From: Daedaleopsis sinensis
Taxonomy: Eukaryota > Basidiomycota > Agaricomycetes > Polyporales > Polyporaceae
DNA length: 64,000 bases
NCBI GenBank assembly: GCA_033807695.1
Contig: CM066300.1
Location: forward strand, 620,001-684,000
Reading direction: 5' to 3'
Shown here: positions 20,108 to 32,856 of the stretch, in pieces
Layout of the letters: each line of letters begins with the position of its first letter
Numbering within the stretch: the first letter of the stretch is position 1
Position numbers and translations under genes: made by a program
Notes under the pieces: generated by a model
Seen by the model: only the letters and a program-made list of their open reading frames with translations
Told to the model about the DNA's origin: nothing
Databases searched by the model: none

Positions 20108-22464
20108 TTAGAAAGTGATTTTCGTCGGAGCCTTGGGCGTATCGATGTCGTTGCGGAAGAACGCGCCGTACGCGCTGTGCGTCTTCTTCTTGATCGTCAT
20201 CGGGAACTTGTTCAGCCCCTCCGCCTCGAACCCGCTCTCCCTCAGCACGCGCGCAAGCTCGCCCGCCAGCGCGCGCTCGTGCCCCTCCCCCGTGAAGAAC
20301 GTGATCGACTTGCCAGTCTTGCCCCCGCGGCCTGCATGTATATGAGCGCACGCCCCACAGGCGACAGCCGGCAGAGCGGGAGGCACTCACCCGTCCGTCC
20401 GATCCGGTGGATGTAGTCCTCAATCGTGAGCGGGAAGGTGTAGTTGATAACCGCGCCGACGTTCGGGATGTCCAGCCCGCGCGCGGCGACGTCTGTCGCG
20501 ACCAGCACGGCCGTCGTCCCCGCCTTGAAACCCTGCAGGGCGTCGAGCCGCGCGGACTGCGACATGTCGCCGTGCAGGCCCGCGACGGAGAAGCCTTTGC
20601 TCTGCAACAGGTTCTCGACCCGCTGCGTCTCCTTCTTGTACAGCGCGAACACGAGGATCCGGTGCGTCTCCGCGTCGCCCTTGGACTTCTTCGGCATGAG
20701 CGTCCGCAAGTGGCCCAGGAGCCGCGTGCTGCGTGGTCGTCAGTGAGAGTACTACTCGTGAGGCACAACATGGAGCGGACGTACTCTTTGGACCTAGGGT
20801 CGTCGAAGACCTCGACCACTAACTGAAGTTAGATGCATATACACAGGAAACTTAGTGGGGCCGACCCACCTTGCTCTACTCTGCTGTTCGCGGTCAGGTC
20901 ATCGCTGCCGACGGTCACTCTCACAGGGTTCCGCTGGAACGTTGACGCAAGCCTCCGAACGGCATCCGGCCACGTCGCGCTGACTAGAGAGCTATCAGCC
21001 AGTAGAGCCGAGAAGAGTACGTCTATCCGGACTCACACATCAGCGTCTGCCTGTCGGACCCCTGCATCGTCCGACCGATGATAGCGCGAATGTCATTCTC
21101 GAAACCCTTGTCCAGCATCCGGTCGGCCTCGTCCAGCACCATATATGACACCCTAGAGATCGCGACTACCGTTCGACCGAAGTGCACGACGGAGTTTACG
21201 GCGACAACACGCACCTGCTCAGATCGCACACGCCGTCGTTCACGAGATCCAGCACCCGTCCGGGCGTGCCCACGACGATCCGTGTCGTCTTCCCGTCCTT
21301 GTTCATGTTCTTCAGCGCCTTGATCTGGGGGCCCTTGTCCATCCCTCCGAACACGGCAACGCTCGCGATTCCGAACGGCTCCCCGAGCTTCTCTAGCGTC
21401 TCGTGCGTCTGGATCGCGAGCTCTCGCGTGGGGGCCATGACGAGCACGGAGATAGTCGTCCCCTTCTGCTTCTTGTCTTTCGGAAGTGGGGAGGCGAGAA
21501 GACGTGCAAGGGCGGGGAGGCCGAATGCGAGAGTCTTACCACTGCATGTGCATACTGATTAACGACACACTTGGCGAGAGGGAATCAGGGGAAGAGCGCA
21601 CCTCCCAGTCTCGGCGATACCGACTACATCTCGTCCTTCAAGCGCAGGGGGCCACGAACATGCCTGAATAGGTGTGGGCTCTTTGAAGCCGTCGAAGGCC
21701 GCTCGAAGCTGCGCTGGGACGTCCAGCTGAGCGAAGGAAAGTACGGGTGTGACAGCGCCGCTGCCGTCTGGTATGTGTAGTGTGATCTCGTTCTTCTTGA
21801 GGAAGGCAGCAACGTCGGCGGATGATGCAGCACCATGGGTGGACGAGGAGCCAGCGATGGGAGCAGAGGATGAGGACGGACGAGATGTAGAGGACTCTTT
21901 GTCCTTCTTGTCCTTTTTCTCTTTCTTGTCTTTCTTGTCCTTTTTCTCTTTCTTCTCTTTCTTCTCCTTCACGGGACTCGCGTCGAGTTGTGCGTCGTCT
22001 GGGATGAGGGCTTGAGGCTGTACGTCCGAATCTCTCTTCCGCTTCTTCTCCTTTTTAGACACATCTGCCGCCGTGCCCTCCTGCTCTGCGTCGCGTTTGC
22101 GCTTTTTCTTGGATATCTTCTCCGACGCAGCGTTCTGCGGCTCTAGGGACCGTCGAGATGGACGTGAGTGACTGGAGAAGTGAAACAGCACGGAAACGCA
22201 CCTGCCGGGTCTACCTCCATAGCGTCTCCTTCACTTCCAGCTACCATGGCTTTCTTCTTCTTCTTGTCCTTCTTCTTTTTATCACCTTCAGCAGCTGAGA
22301 TGCTCATCAGGGTCCTCGCGATGAGTCTGGTACGTGTGGACATACACACCGCCTACGGTGTCCGAGTCCTCTTTCTCGCGTTTAGCGTGCTTGCTTTTCT
22401 TCGACTTCTTCTCCGCCGGCGCGACGTCGGCCACGGCGGAGCTTGTGTGTAGGTCGGCAGTCAT
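20108..22464 (-). CDS. DBP3: DEAD-box ATP-dependent RNA helicase Dbp3, ribosome assembly
   Basis: Dbp3 acts in the nucleolus in pre-rRNA processing for the large ribosomal subunit. The start at 22464 gives [20 protein letters not shown] and a very Lys-rich N terminus (21890-22290), in the style of nucleolar Dbp3. The helicase core is complete: [20 protein letters not shown] (Q motif), AETGSGKT (I), APTRELA (Ia), GTPGRVLDL (Ib), VLDEADRML (II), SATWP (III), [12 protein letters not shown] (V) and HRIGRTGR (VI). The C terminus, [20 protein letters not shown] then PTKITF, is the Dbp3-type ending and separates it from Dbp2. About 600 residues. Frames and splice sites join without breaks. Confidence 0.9.
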
Positions 22465-23347
22465 GTCGTACAAGTTGCGGATGAGAAACCAGAGATCTGC
22501 CAAGTAATGCTGAGTTCGAGCTGAAAATGTACGAAGTGTGGCAGGCTGTGGCAGAGCAAAAATGCCCCGATCGCGATCTCGGAAGATATATTGCGTGGGA
22601 AACACGTGTCTATGTAACGCTCACCGCGTCCAAACCACCTGCAGGCTGCTCGCCGCTCGCACCACGCGTGTTGCATATGCTACCGCAGCACACGTACCCG
22701 ACGACGTCCAGAGCTACCCACGCATTAGTAAAGCATGACAATAGTGAGTACTTACTTGCCGCTGCCGATAAATACCCATGTTCAAAAGCTTCAACCCGCT
22801 TCGATCGTGCACAAGCCTGAGTATCGTTTCGTCGTTTTTCAGTCCATGATGTCAATGCTTACATGAAGTCATTGTATACTTTTAGATAACAGACCCCAAA
22901 TGAGGCAGCTTCGTTGTGAGATGCGCATCCATTGTCGAATAAGAACGGTACTAGTACTACTGAGTTCAGCGAGCGACCGTGGGAATGTCACGCGTCTACA
23001 AAGTACAAGATGGGCGCTTGGTGGGCCACTAGTGCTCTTTCTCTTCCCCCACCAACACCCCCAAGCCAACTCGCAAGCACCCTTCCCTTCAACGTGTCTC
23101 TTATATCCTCCTGCCTCAATATACGTGATAACGACGCGATCCGTCAGATCGTATCGTCCTCTGAACGCGCTGAGATTCGATTCGAGCTCGCCGCATCCCC
23201 TGTTGTCCGAACGCGTCTTTCGAGTCGCGTTTGTGTACTTTCACCACTGGAACGAACCCCGTTCATCTTCGTGACGAACGACACCCGTACATCGGGTGGC
23301 GTGACTATCGTACCGAGAGCGGTACCCTGTATATTCGTCGAGCCGGA
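22465..23347. other. Divergent promoter region of DBP3 and the first giant helicase gene
   Basis: Both neighbours point away, so this 880-bp stretch holds two promoters. No other gene is recognised. Because the helicase N terminus is weakly conserved, a first exon of that gene could still lie in the right end, where a frame open upstream of 23348 reads HPYIGWRDYRTESGTLYIRR. Confidence 0.45.
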
Positions 23348-26300
23348 ATGGCCGCGAATTCATTCACTACAACACGCCGTCGTCGCGTCGTCGACGCGGT
23401 GCCCGCATTGTTCGACCACGCGCTGCTGAAAGACGGGATGGCTGTTGAGGCTGCGATGCGCGCCCTGGAACGCCATCTCGCCGATCCAGCAGCGCGTCCC
23501 AAGGACATAGTCGTCGAACTTGGCGAAACTACTCATGCGTTGGAATTTGCACTCCTCGGTAAGCTACACCTTACCTCCCAGTTGTCTATGTGCATGCACA
23601 TGACTGATCCGTTCGATAGGAGTAAGTGCAGACGCATACACTCTTCTCGCGACGACGATATTAGAACAGTTCCCGACCACTCTTCAAACCTTCCTGTCTT
23701 CTCACACATGCCAGCTTTTGTTACGATTTCCTCTATTCTTCCGCTATGTCGACGACGGAACAACGCTGAAGGAACACAACGTCACCTCGTGGTGGCGCAC
23801 AACGCAAGGTGATATCGAGGTGTTGAAAGCTCTCACGAGGCTTTCTTACGACGACATCGAACCGCCCCTCGACAATGAGTTCGACGAATACGGGGACGTG
23901 CAGTTCCTCGTCAAACGCAAAGGCCAGAAAAAGAAGAAGCAGGCTAAACGACATTCCAACTCACCGGCCGACTTGAAGACTATCACCGACAATGGTTTCG
24001 ACGTTCCGCAGTCACGTGAAGAAGCAGCGACGTTGGTGGCCGAGATTCTCGAGACGCAGACTGAACACTTACGGGTAACGTGCTTTGTGCTGTCTGCGAT
24101 CTTACTCGCCCGTTCAACCCACTTCGTAGAGGTACCTGGAGATGTTCCGGCTCCTTCCTGCTGTCGCAACTATCCTCCGCACATGCGGTGTCGGGTCAAC
24201 GGATGCGCCGGACTCCCCGGCTACCACCGCAGTCGCTCCCGATGAATCAACCGTCGTCAACGAGGCCGACACAGACGTCGGAGACGTCCCTTCATTGCCT
24301 CCAGTCCTACCTATGAAGGCTGCCTTGTATTTCGATAGCGCGGACGGCTTCGGCGAGTGGCGGATCCTCATATCTACTCGAGCCGACCGCGACCTTCGAC
24401 AGGCTCGCAGGAGAGATGCGAACACGTTCAGAATTTTTGTGAAGAAGATCAAGTAGGGGCTCCTCTCGCATAAGAGCTCTCCGGATCGCTCACGTCATAT
24501 AGGCAGCTGTCAAGTGGCCACTTCTCCGACGATAATCAAAAGCGCCTCACCGGCCTAGATGTGGAGATTCCAATTTACGAGGCGAAAATGACGGGAGATA
24601 CCAGACTAGTGGTGAGATCCGATCCTCACTCACACATCAGTCTCAATGAGCCCCTCTCACCATTCGCCTCGTGATAGTACACGGTCGATTGTGTTCCCGA
24701 GTTTGAGAGCAATGTAAGAGATCTATCTTTGTTGGTCTGCCTCATCCTTGCTAACCCGTTTACAGATCGAGCGGCAAGGTCCGTGTAATACGATGCCTAT
24801 TGATTGGTCTCGCACTCAACCAACTGTCAGTCATACGCATTTTTGGCATTTACACGCACGCGCAATTGGACAGGAGGTTTTGGGACTGCATGAGCCGACA
24901 ACTGGAGCGTCGAGGGCCCGAATATAGGAAGAGGTGAGTGGCGTGCGGCCCCGTGTGAGACGGGTACTTACCCTGTGCTGGAAGGTGTACCTTCCGCAAT
25001 CCCCCGGTGAGTCGTGGAGATAAAGTGTACTCGCCAGCCTCTTGGCCTCCACCGGCCGAGCCTGCCCATCTTGAGCCGGTGTCCAGTACATCAGACATGA
25101 GGAAAGAAGACTTGGAGGAGGTGAGAGCATACTGTCAAATACTGCTCACTGTGACTTAAAGCCGCATTGTCACAGCTTCACTCGCTACTAGTGTGCGTTG
25201 ATATCTGTAGCGAACGTTGTAGCCATACTGAGAATTCCTTTAGTCTGGAAAAATTCGTCACGTTCTCTCAGGTGTGTACACATCTATGCTCTTCACGTCC
25301 TAACCACAATTCATGATGATGGATCTTAGGCTCTCTTAAACAGTAAGCTAACCTGCAATCTACTCGACTAATCGTGCAGTAATGCATCCATTAATTTCGC
25401 CGAAGGTATACTCGCCGATCAAGAGGTCGCCCACGTCTTCGATGTCACGTAAGTATTCCTCTGATGCCATCTTCTTCTTCGGTTCACTAACACACACGTC
25501 CGTAGTGCGCAAGAGAAGCAAATAATCGAACACCCATCTTCCTGTTTCGTCCTCGGCAGGAGCGGCACTGGGTAAGTCTGGCTCGTTCAAGCTCCTATAT
25601 AGAACGCTACATAACACCCGCGTAGTAAAACGACGACCATGCTCTTCAAGATGCTCGGGATCGAGCGCGCATGGGAGAGCTACCGCGAGACCATGCCGAA
25701 GCCGCGCCAACTGTTTGTCACCCAGTCGCGCGTGCTCGCCGAGAAGGTCGAGGAGTACTTCGCGAAGCTCCTCGACTCGCTCGCGACTGCGTCCCAGTCG
25801 CCTAAGGAGCTGGTGAAAATGGCGGCGCGGAAGCAGCAGCAGCAGCAGCAGGGCCTCGTCGACCGCGACGAGGAGATCTACTGGAGGGGAGACCTTCCGA
25901 AGCGATATGGGGCCCTGCAAGAGGAGAACTTCCCGATGTTCCTCACGTATGATCACGTACGTCATGTGCGCCGTTTATGGAGCGTTCATGCGCTCACTCC
26001 ATATTCTGTTCGCAGATTTGCCGTCTCCTGGAAGCAGAGTTCCAGCATTACACGTCGGAGGTGCACAAGAAAGAGGGCGCTGCGCGTGCGATGCAGGCAG
26101 CGCTTGAGCTGCAGGATCCCACTGGCAATGATCGCGATGTCGTTTTATCCAACGACTACATGCAGCAGCGGCGCGCGAAGTTTGTCTCATATGGGACGTT
26201 CCTAGAAGAGTACTGGTCGCATTTCCCGCAATCTCTCACGAAGGGGCTAGACCCAAGCTTAGTCTTCGGCGAGTTCATGGGTGAGTCCTGAACCATGTTA

Positions 26301-29300
26301 GCTGTCATGGGAATGCGTGCGGCTGCTGAGGTAGTGGGCAGGCGTCATCAAGGGCTCCGAGCTCGCGCTGGACCGACACGAGGGACACCTCGAGAAGGAC
26401 ACATACTATAACCTGAGCCGCCGGACGCAGGGGACGTTTGCGAACCAGCGTGAATGCGTATACCAGCTTTTCGCTGCGTACCTCAAGAGGAAGAAGGAAC
26501 GTGGCGATTATGACGCCGCTGACAGGTCAGAACTCGCGCCTGTATGTACTGAATGACACCAGTGATACTGTTTTGCAGAACCCACGCGCTGATCAAGTCG
26601 CTGCGCATGAGAGGAGTACCTGGACAACAGATGGACTTCATGTATGCAGTCATGTTATCTTTTTCTGCGCTTTTGCCTGGTCTCACCGATAGCAACGACA
26701 GCTACGTGGATGAAGCACAAGACAATCTCTTGATCGACGCCCTGGGTGAGGCGCATTTATGGTTCTGCAACTTCCGCAACTCACGCCCTCCGCAGTGTTG
26801 AGAACACTCTGTCGCAATCCACATGGCATGTTCTGGGCCGGCGATACCGCACAGACGATATCGGTCGGCAGCGCATTCAGATTCAACGACCTGAAGTCGT
26901 TCCTGTACCGCTACGAAGAGGTTTGGACCCTTCTTGCCAAGGGAAGCCTCGAGTTCTAATCGGCACACAGGCCAATGCAGGTACGATCGCGGAGCAGAGA
27001 GTGCAGCCGGAGTCGTTCCAGCTTGCCGTGAACTATCGCTCGCACGCGGGCATTGTCAACTGCGCGCATTCCGTCATCCAGTTGATCACGGAGTTCTGGC
27101 CGCACGCCATCGACGTGCTTGCGGAGGAAAGGGGCATGATCGACGGCCTCAAGCCCGTTTTCTTCAGTGGATGGGACCAGAACACCGTCCGATACGAGCA
27201 ATTCCTATTTGGCGAATCGTAAGTCCGTCTTGCTAGCGTGCGTGGCCGACGCTGAAATGCATGGTCGTTGGAAAGGGGGAGTCATCTCGAGTTTGGTGCC
27301 GAACAGTGTGAGTACTATCATCCAAATTCGGAAAGTTGAGCGACGCTGACCAGATTCTCTGCAGGTATCTTGGTGCGCGATGATGCAGCTCGCGACAGAT
27401 TGCGCGCGCAGGTTGGCGACATTGGTCTCATTATGTAGGTGTATCGCGTGCCTCTCCCTCTCTGCTGTATGTTGACACCTGTTTCTAGGACATTGTATGA
27501 GAGCAAAGGTCTCGAATTCAACGATGTATGTCCGGCGGAGGCTAAGGCAGCACTATCCCCGCGCATTGATTGACTGACTACTGATAGGTTCTGCTATACA
27601 ACTTCTTCGAGGACTCCACTGTTGACCTCTCGCAATGGCGCGTTGTATTGAATGCCCTACCCGAGCAATTACGAGCGAACCATCCTGCACCTCGTTTCGA
27701 CGAGGCTCGGCATAGCGGCGTCTGTCGAGAGGTGAGCGCTAATATCTGCGTGCGACTGTTCGAGGACCTCATGGCATGAGGGCGATTAGTTGAAGTTTCT
27801 GTATGTCGCGATCACTAGGGCTCGCAAAAATCTGTGGATAGCGGATGGCTCTGAGAAGGGAGAACCTATGCGGGTGCGTGTTAATTTTGTCCTTGCGTAC
27901 TAGAGAAGCTGTGTCTCAGCATGCGAGTCATTGCAGATCGTGTGGACAAGCAAAGATCAGATCCAAAACTGCACGCCTGGAACCGATGTGCCGCAACTCG
28001 CGATGTCGTCGACTGCCGAAGACTGGGCGAAGACTGCGCTTTCACTCTTCAACAACCGCAGATACATGCAAGCGATGCACTGTTACGAGCGTGCAGGGCT
28101 TCCCAGAGAACGATCGGTCGCGCACGCTTACTACCTGCGAGAGGTTGCTCGATCGACTCGTGTCACAAGAGGCGACACTACTGCTCAAGCGGTCGCCTTC
28201 ACACTCGCTGCTGAGGCTTTCCTCGAATCAGCGGAAGCCGCCGTTACGGAGAAGCGCGCGTACTATCGTATCGCTGCCGAATGCTACGCTCATGCCGGAA
28301 ACGACTACAAGGCAGGGCAGGCGTATTCCTCGGCGACAGAGTACACTCTATCCGCGCAGCATTTCCGCAAGGCGGGCAAATTCGAGGAGGCGGTCGATGT
28401 GGTCAAGGCCCACAGAGACAACGTCACTGCAACTGTCGCAGAGAGCATTGTGGAGGTATCCCGGCTGTACTTCCTCCGCGAAAAACAACTGAAGTATGTT
28501 CGCAAAATGCTATTTCGCGCGTTATTGCTCACGATCTGCACGCAGGAAAGCGAGAGAGCTGTTTGACACCGACGAAGAGGCTTTAGAGTATATGGACGAC
28601 TACGGTCTCGATGTCGTTCGCGCGTCTTTCCTCGAGGACATGGGCCGGTACGGAGAAGCCGCCAAGGTTCAGTTTGCGGAAGGGAACACTCTTGAAGCAA
28701 TCCGACTACTGACCTTGGACCGGGAGAACGATGCCTCCATGCGCCGTGCATTTGAGTACCTTCTCGAGGGACTATGGAGCAACTTGTCATACGGACTACC
28801 TATCACCGACGAGTACATCAAGACTCACAGCATGGTGGCGAAACTGCTTCGTCTCGCTGATGGTCTTCAGGGCGCCCATGTCGATACACACCTGCAGGAC
28901 GAGGTATATATTTTTCTTACAATGCAGTAATACAGGATGCTGATCTCGTAAATGACGTTAGGTCGCGATGTTCCGCGCTATCGCGAAGCGGGACACAGCT
29001 GGACTTCTTTTATTAGGGCAGAAATTCATGTCGTCGTCGAATGAGCCCGCCACGTTCCTCTGCTTCGACTATGCGTTCTCCACAACGCTGAAACTCCAGG
29101 CTGCCACTCTCCCAGAGATCGCCAGGACACAGGAAACGTTCTATGTCTATGCCCGCATGCTGCAGAAGATGTCTATCCTTAAAGAGCCCTGTGAGGACGA
29201 CCGGATTCGCAAGATCTTCGCTCTCAGAGCTTCGACAGAGGACCTCTTCCTTCTTCCTAGTGGCTCCTTCCTCGTAGCTCAGTGTAATGGACGACTTGCC

Positions 29301-31850
29301 CCTAGTGCCCGCACCACGGATCAGGGCACTTCGGTTCCTCGTTTGGAGCTCGATCGTTTGATCAAATACGAGCTGAAGGTCCGCCTTCTCAAGCGCGTGA
29401 ACGACGAGAACCAATTGTGTCGTAATCTGCGCCCCTTGCAGCCGTGCCTCGCTTATGCTGTCTTCAACCAGTGCAACCGGGGAGACTGCCCTCGCAACCA
29501 CTCTGACTATCAGAACCATACCGCTGCCGATTACAATGTTCGAGTACGAGTCGTAATCCTGCAGGTCTTGATCTACCAGACCATATACAGGGCAGAAAAT
29601 TCTGAAAAGGTCGCACGGCAACGAGGGTCAGTTTCTCTTTGACAGCGACAATGTTCAATACTCACTTACTACTTGCCTATACAGTTTCTGGCTACGGGAA
29701 TTGGACGAGGCGCTTTCCCCGGCGTACTACAAGCTAGGAGCCCTCCATGTTCTCTCTCCGGATTCGATACCCGAGTGGTCCCAGGGACTTCAGATAGTTC
29801 AGCTATGGGTACGCGACCTCCTCGCCATGCTCAATCCGTCTTACACTCCGCATGAATTTGTCACAACGCTCCTACATGCGGTCCATCTGGCCCTGGGCTT
29901 CGACTCCAAAGCTGCAGCCGACTATGTGCATCGCGTGCCATGTGTGGCAGCTTACAGGTCTCCTACGCTCCTGCGAGGGCCTGAGAAAGCTTACGTCGTC
30001 CATGATCTTATAGCTTTCTTGCAATACGATCAGGCATCCTGCCTTGACCGTGGTGTATTGTGCATGAAGTGAGTCTCCGAGTTTTCGATATATACATTGC
30101 AGATTCCTCACCGTATTTTTTCATCGTCCGTTGGCAGTCATATCCTAGAACACAAGATTCCCATTGACATCGGAGTGCTTTGCGACTTCATGGACCATCT
30201 TTGCGGAGCTATGATATTCACTTTCCGGCTGCAAAGACATGGGACACTTCATGACATCACACTGCCAAAGAGCTGGCTCATGCGACTCTTGCCACACGCG
30301 GAAACCTTACGGACCAAAAGGAAAGAGCTCTCGTCCACTTACAAGAAGCATATCGGAGGACTGCTCGAACAGATATACAGTAGTGTCGGCGCTGGTGAGT
30401 CCTACTCGATGTGCGAGGCATTTAATGAGAATGATCGTCAAGTTTGATAGGGTATCTATACTTCGAAAATCGCGAGCTTTCTACAATCAGGCATCAAATA
30501 AGGAGTATTTTCTTCGCAAAGATGTGCGTAATCATCGCTCCTCTTGCCGTCGCTAGATTGCTGACCATCAAGTAGCTGCAAGAATCTTTGCCTGTGTAGG
30601 TGTTGACATATGGAGTCTAGAGACATGCACCTATACTGATGACATTGTCAGGGGGTTACAACCTCCGTTCATGGGAGCTGAGGAACGACATCTCCCGGGC
30701 AATTGGGGCAGTACGGCAACCTGGACGCACCTATAGCCCTCTCATCGAGGAGTGAGTAGGCCAGCATATGCTATATTGTGCACCGGCTGATAGTTGAGAG
30801 TAGATACGTGAATGCGAGGAGCTGGGATGCTCTTGCCAGAGCCGTCAGGCATTCCGCGAAGGGCTCAACCCTGGATGAAATGATCCAACTCCATCATGGC
30901 TCGAAACCCATCCCAAAGCATTCTCTGCCTAACGTCCGCCGCGTTGTCTATACTCGCATAGATGACATTCCCTGGCTGTTGAAGACGGCTGGTGCAACCG
31001 CCCCGACTGCCGGACTAAGGCCAGAAGCCTCACCATTCGTTCCTACCTCAGTTGCGGGAGGCCCCTCGCAACCCGAGACAGAGGAAGCCGTTCAGACGTT
31101 GGAGGATTTGAAGGGCGAGGAGGACGTCTTTGAACAAGGCGTCGACGTCGAGAACATAACCCAGGCTATCGATGCGGAACAATCGAAAGCTGCACCACCT
31201 GCTGCAACTCCCGAAGAGCTGGCCGCTGCGGAGACAATCGCAACGGCCTACCAACGGTACATCGAGCGGGCCCGACGGCGTAAGACGAACTCGGCGGGGG
31301 AAGTTCGCCGCCGAGTGTTCGCGAAGTTCTTTGAGGAGGGACTGAAGATGGACTGGCCGCACCCATACTACCGCATGCTTTTCTTCGGGCCGATCCCTCA
31401 TCTATACATCGCGGTCGAGCACATGAAGACCCACTTGCACGGGGCGCGGTCGGCTGCGAGACAGAAGTCTCTGATCGTGCAGCACCTTGATCTCGAGAAC
31501 GTGCAGTCCTCGCTGACGCAGATGAAGTGAGTACTTGTGTATCATGGGCATGCGTTTTTCCAGAGCACTAACGGGCACACTTTAGTCGTCTCTTCAAATC
31601 CGCCCTGGGCTTGCAACAAGCCTTGGACGCAACGGGCGATGTTCACAAAGCTCGGGATATCGAGAAGTTGAAGGCGTACACAATTGAGGCGGATGCGTTG
31701 ATGAAGGGGTTGCCGGTCTCGGCGATGCGTGGCAGGGAGGAGGACATGAAGATTGCGTGGAAGGCCATCGTGGAGGTCAAGAAAGCCCCTGTGAAGGCGT
31801 TGAAACCCGAGCTGAATACCGACGATCTCGGCGAAGTGGCTGATTTCTAG
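23348..31850 (+). CDS. Giant SF1A (UvrD/Rep, TRANK1-like) helicase with RelE-like segment, copy 1
   Basis: A multi-exon gene for a protein of roughly 2,200-2,400 residues. Order: a helical N-terminal region (from MAANSFTTTRR; start uncertain). A segment at 24310-24930 with RADRDLRQARRRD, QKRLTG, IPIYEAKMTGDTRLVYTVDC and IRIFGIYTHAQLDRRFWDCM, which has the motif order of the RelE/ParE RNase fold. Then an SF1A helicase: GRSGTGKTTTM (I, split by an intron at 25560-25630), YVDEAQDNLLID (II), FWAGDTAQTI (III), VNYRSHAGIV (IV), LYESKGLEFNDVLLYNFF (V) and LYVAITRARKNLW (VI). A TPR-like helical part follows (28000-28900). A CX8CX4CX3H zinc-finger-like motif lies at 29444-29501 and an IQ-like helix (AYQRYIERARRRK) near 31250. 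A short poly-Gln tract lies at 25838. Function unknown; RNA or DNA processing is inferred. All helicase motifs are intact. Confidence 0.85.
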
Positions 31851-32856
31851 CATGCGAAGGCGGTGGTGCTTGCTGTACACGTTCTTCGTTCTCGCGAGGT
31901 TGATGTATGTATATCGTGCTGCCATCTATCCAAGTATCAAGTTTGTCTTCTCGTATTGACAACTTCGCCGTGACGCTCGCTGTCCCGAAGTCGACGAGCA
32001 CACGCAGTTCACGATACCATTTCCAGATCCACTTGGGATGAATCTGACTGGCAGATGCCAACAAGTCTCCGAGCGGAGTCCTGACACAGCCCTGAGCGAT
32101 AGGAAGTATTTGTCCGCTACGCAGCAGTACAGATATCGTCCATTCTGTCTTGACAGCAGTCAGCGTCGCGGGGACAGTACGCGTGGCCGCTCGTCGTGGT
32201 TACCGTCAACGGGCGCGTCGTCATCGTCGCCCGCGCGGGCACAATAGACGTCGAGGTGACGAGTGTCGTCGCTGCCAGAGGAGTCACCGTCGCCAAAATC
32301 GTCCGCGCCGTCGTCAGAAACACCTGCAGCATGATCGCTACCCTGGCTTGTGGCCGGCAGACTCGCCCAGTGAGCGCTAGCCTCCGAGTCTCGCGCTGTC
32401 CGCCCGCTTTCCTGTTGAGGCAGCGCAGATATTCGAGCGCGGTACCCACTTGAGGTCCGGTGGATTACTGGGAGTATTACTGGCAAGAATGAGGACGATT
32501 GTCAGGGGGAAGCTCCTCCACAAATGCTAGTGAATCCGCCCGGCCGGAGGTACGCATGGGGCCCGGCGGCAGAATGCGTCACCGGCGGAAGCGCGTGGTG
32601 GCTGTGGACTCGGCGCGCCCTCCTCATCCGCTCTCCTCTCTCCTCCTCCTCATCGCACCCGACGACGACCGACGACCACTGCACAGTCTGCTCTGAAATT
32701 GCTTGCGCACCTCTGAAGGTCTCACCCGCAGCCGCCGCGCCCACCGCATTGCATTCCGCAGCACCGGCATATTACTGCCTCTGGCTCGCCTGATCCACGC
32801 CGCCACCGCCCCTCCCCCTACCACACGCTGCGAGCGACGACTAACGACTGCCAGCC
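31851..32856. other. Promoter region of the oxysterol-binding protein gene
   Basis: One kilobase between two genes on the same strand. It is C/T-rich near the right end (32636-32670 and 32800-32825), common in fungal promoters. The overlapping open frames on both strands at 32120-32490 carry no recognisable domain. Confidence 0.45.

Noticed and set aside
20079..20819. Minus-strand open frame of 246 codons over the DBP3 end
   Set aside because: It is out of frame with the helicase motifs and Arg/Ser-rich: a shadow of DBP3.
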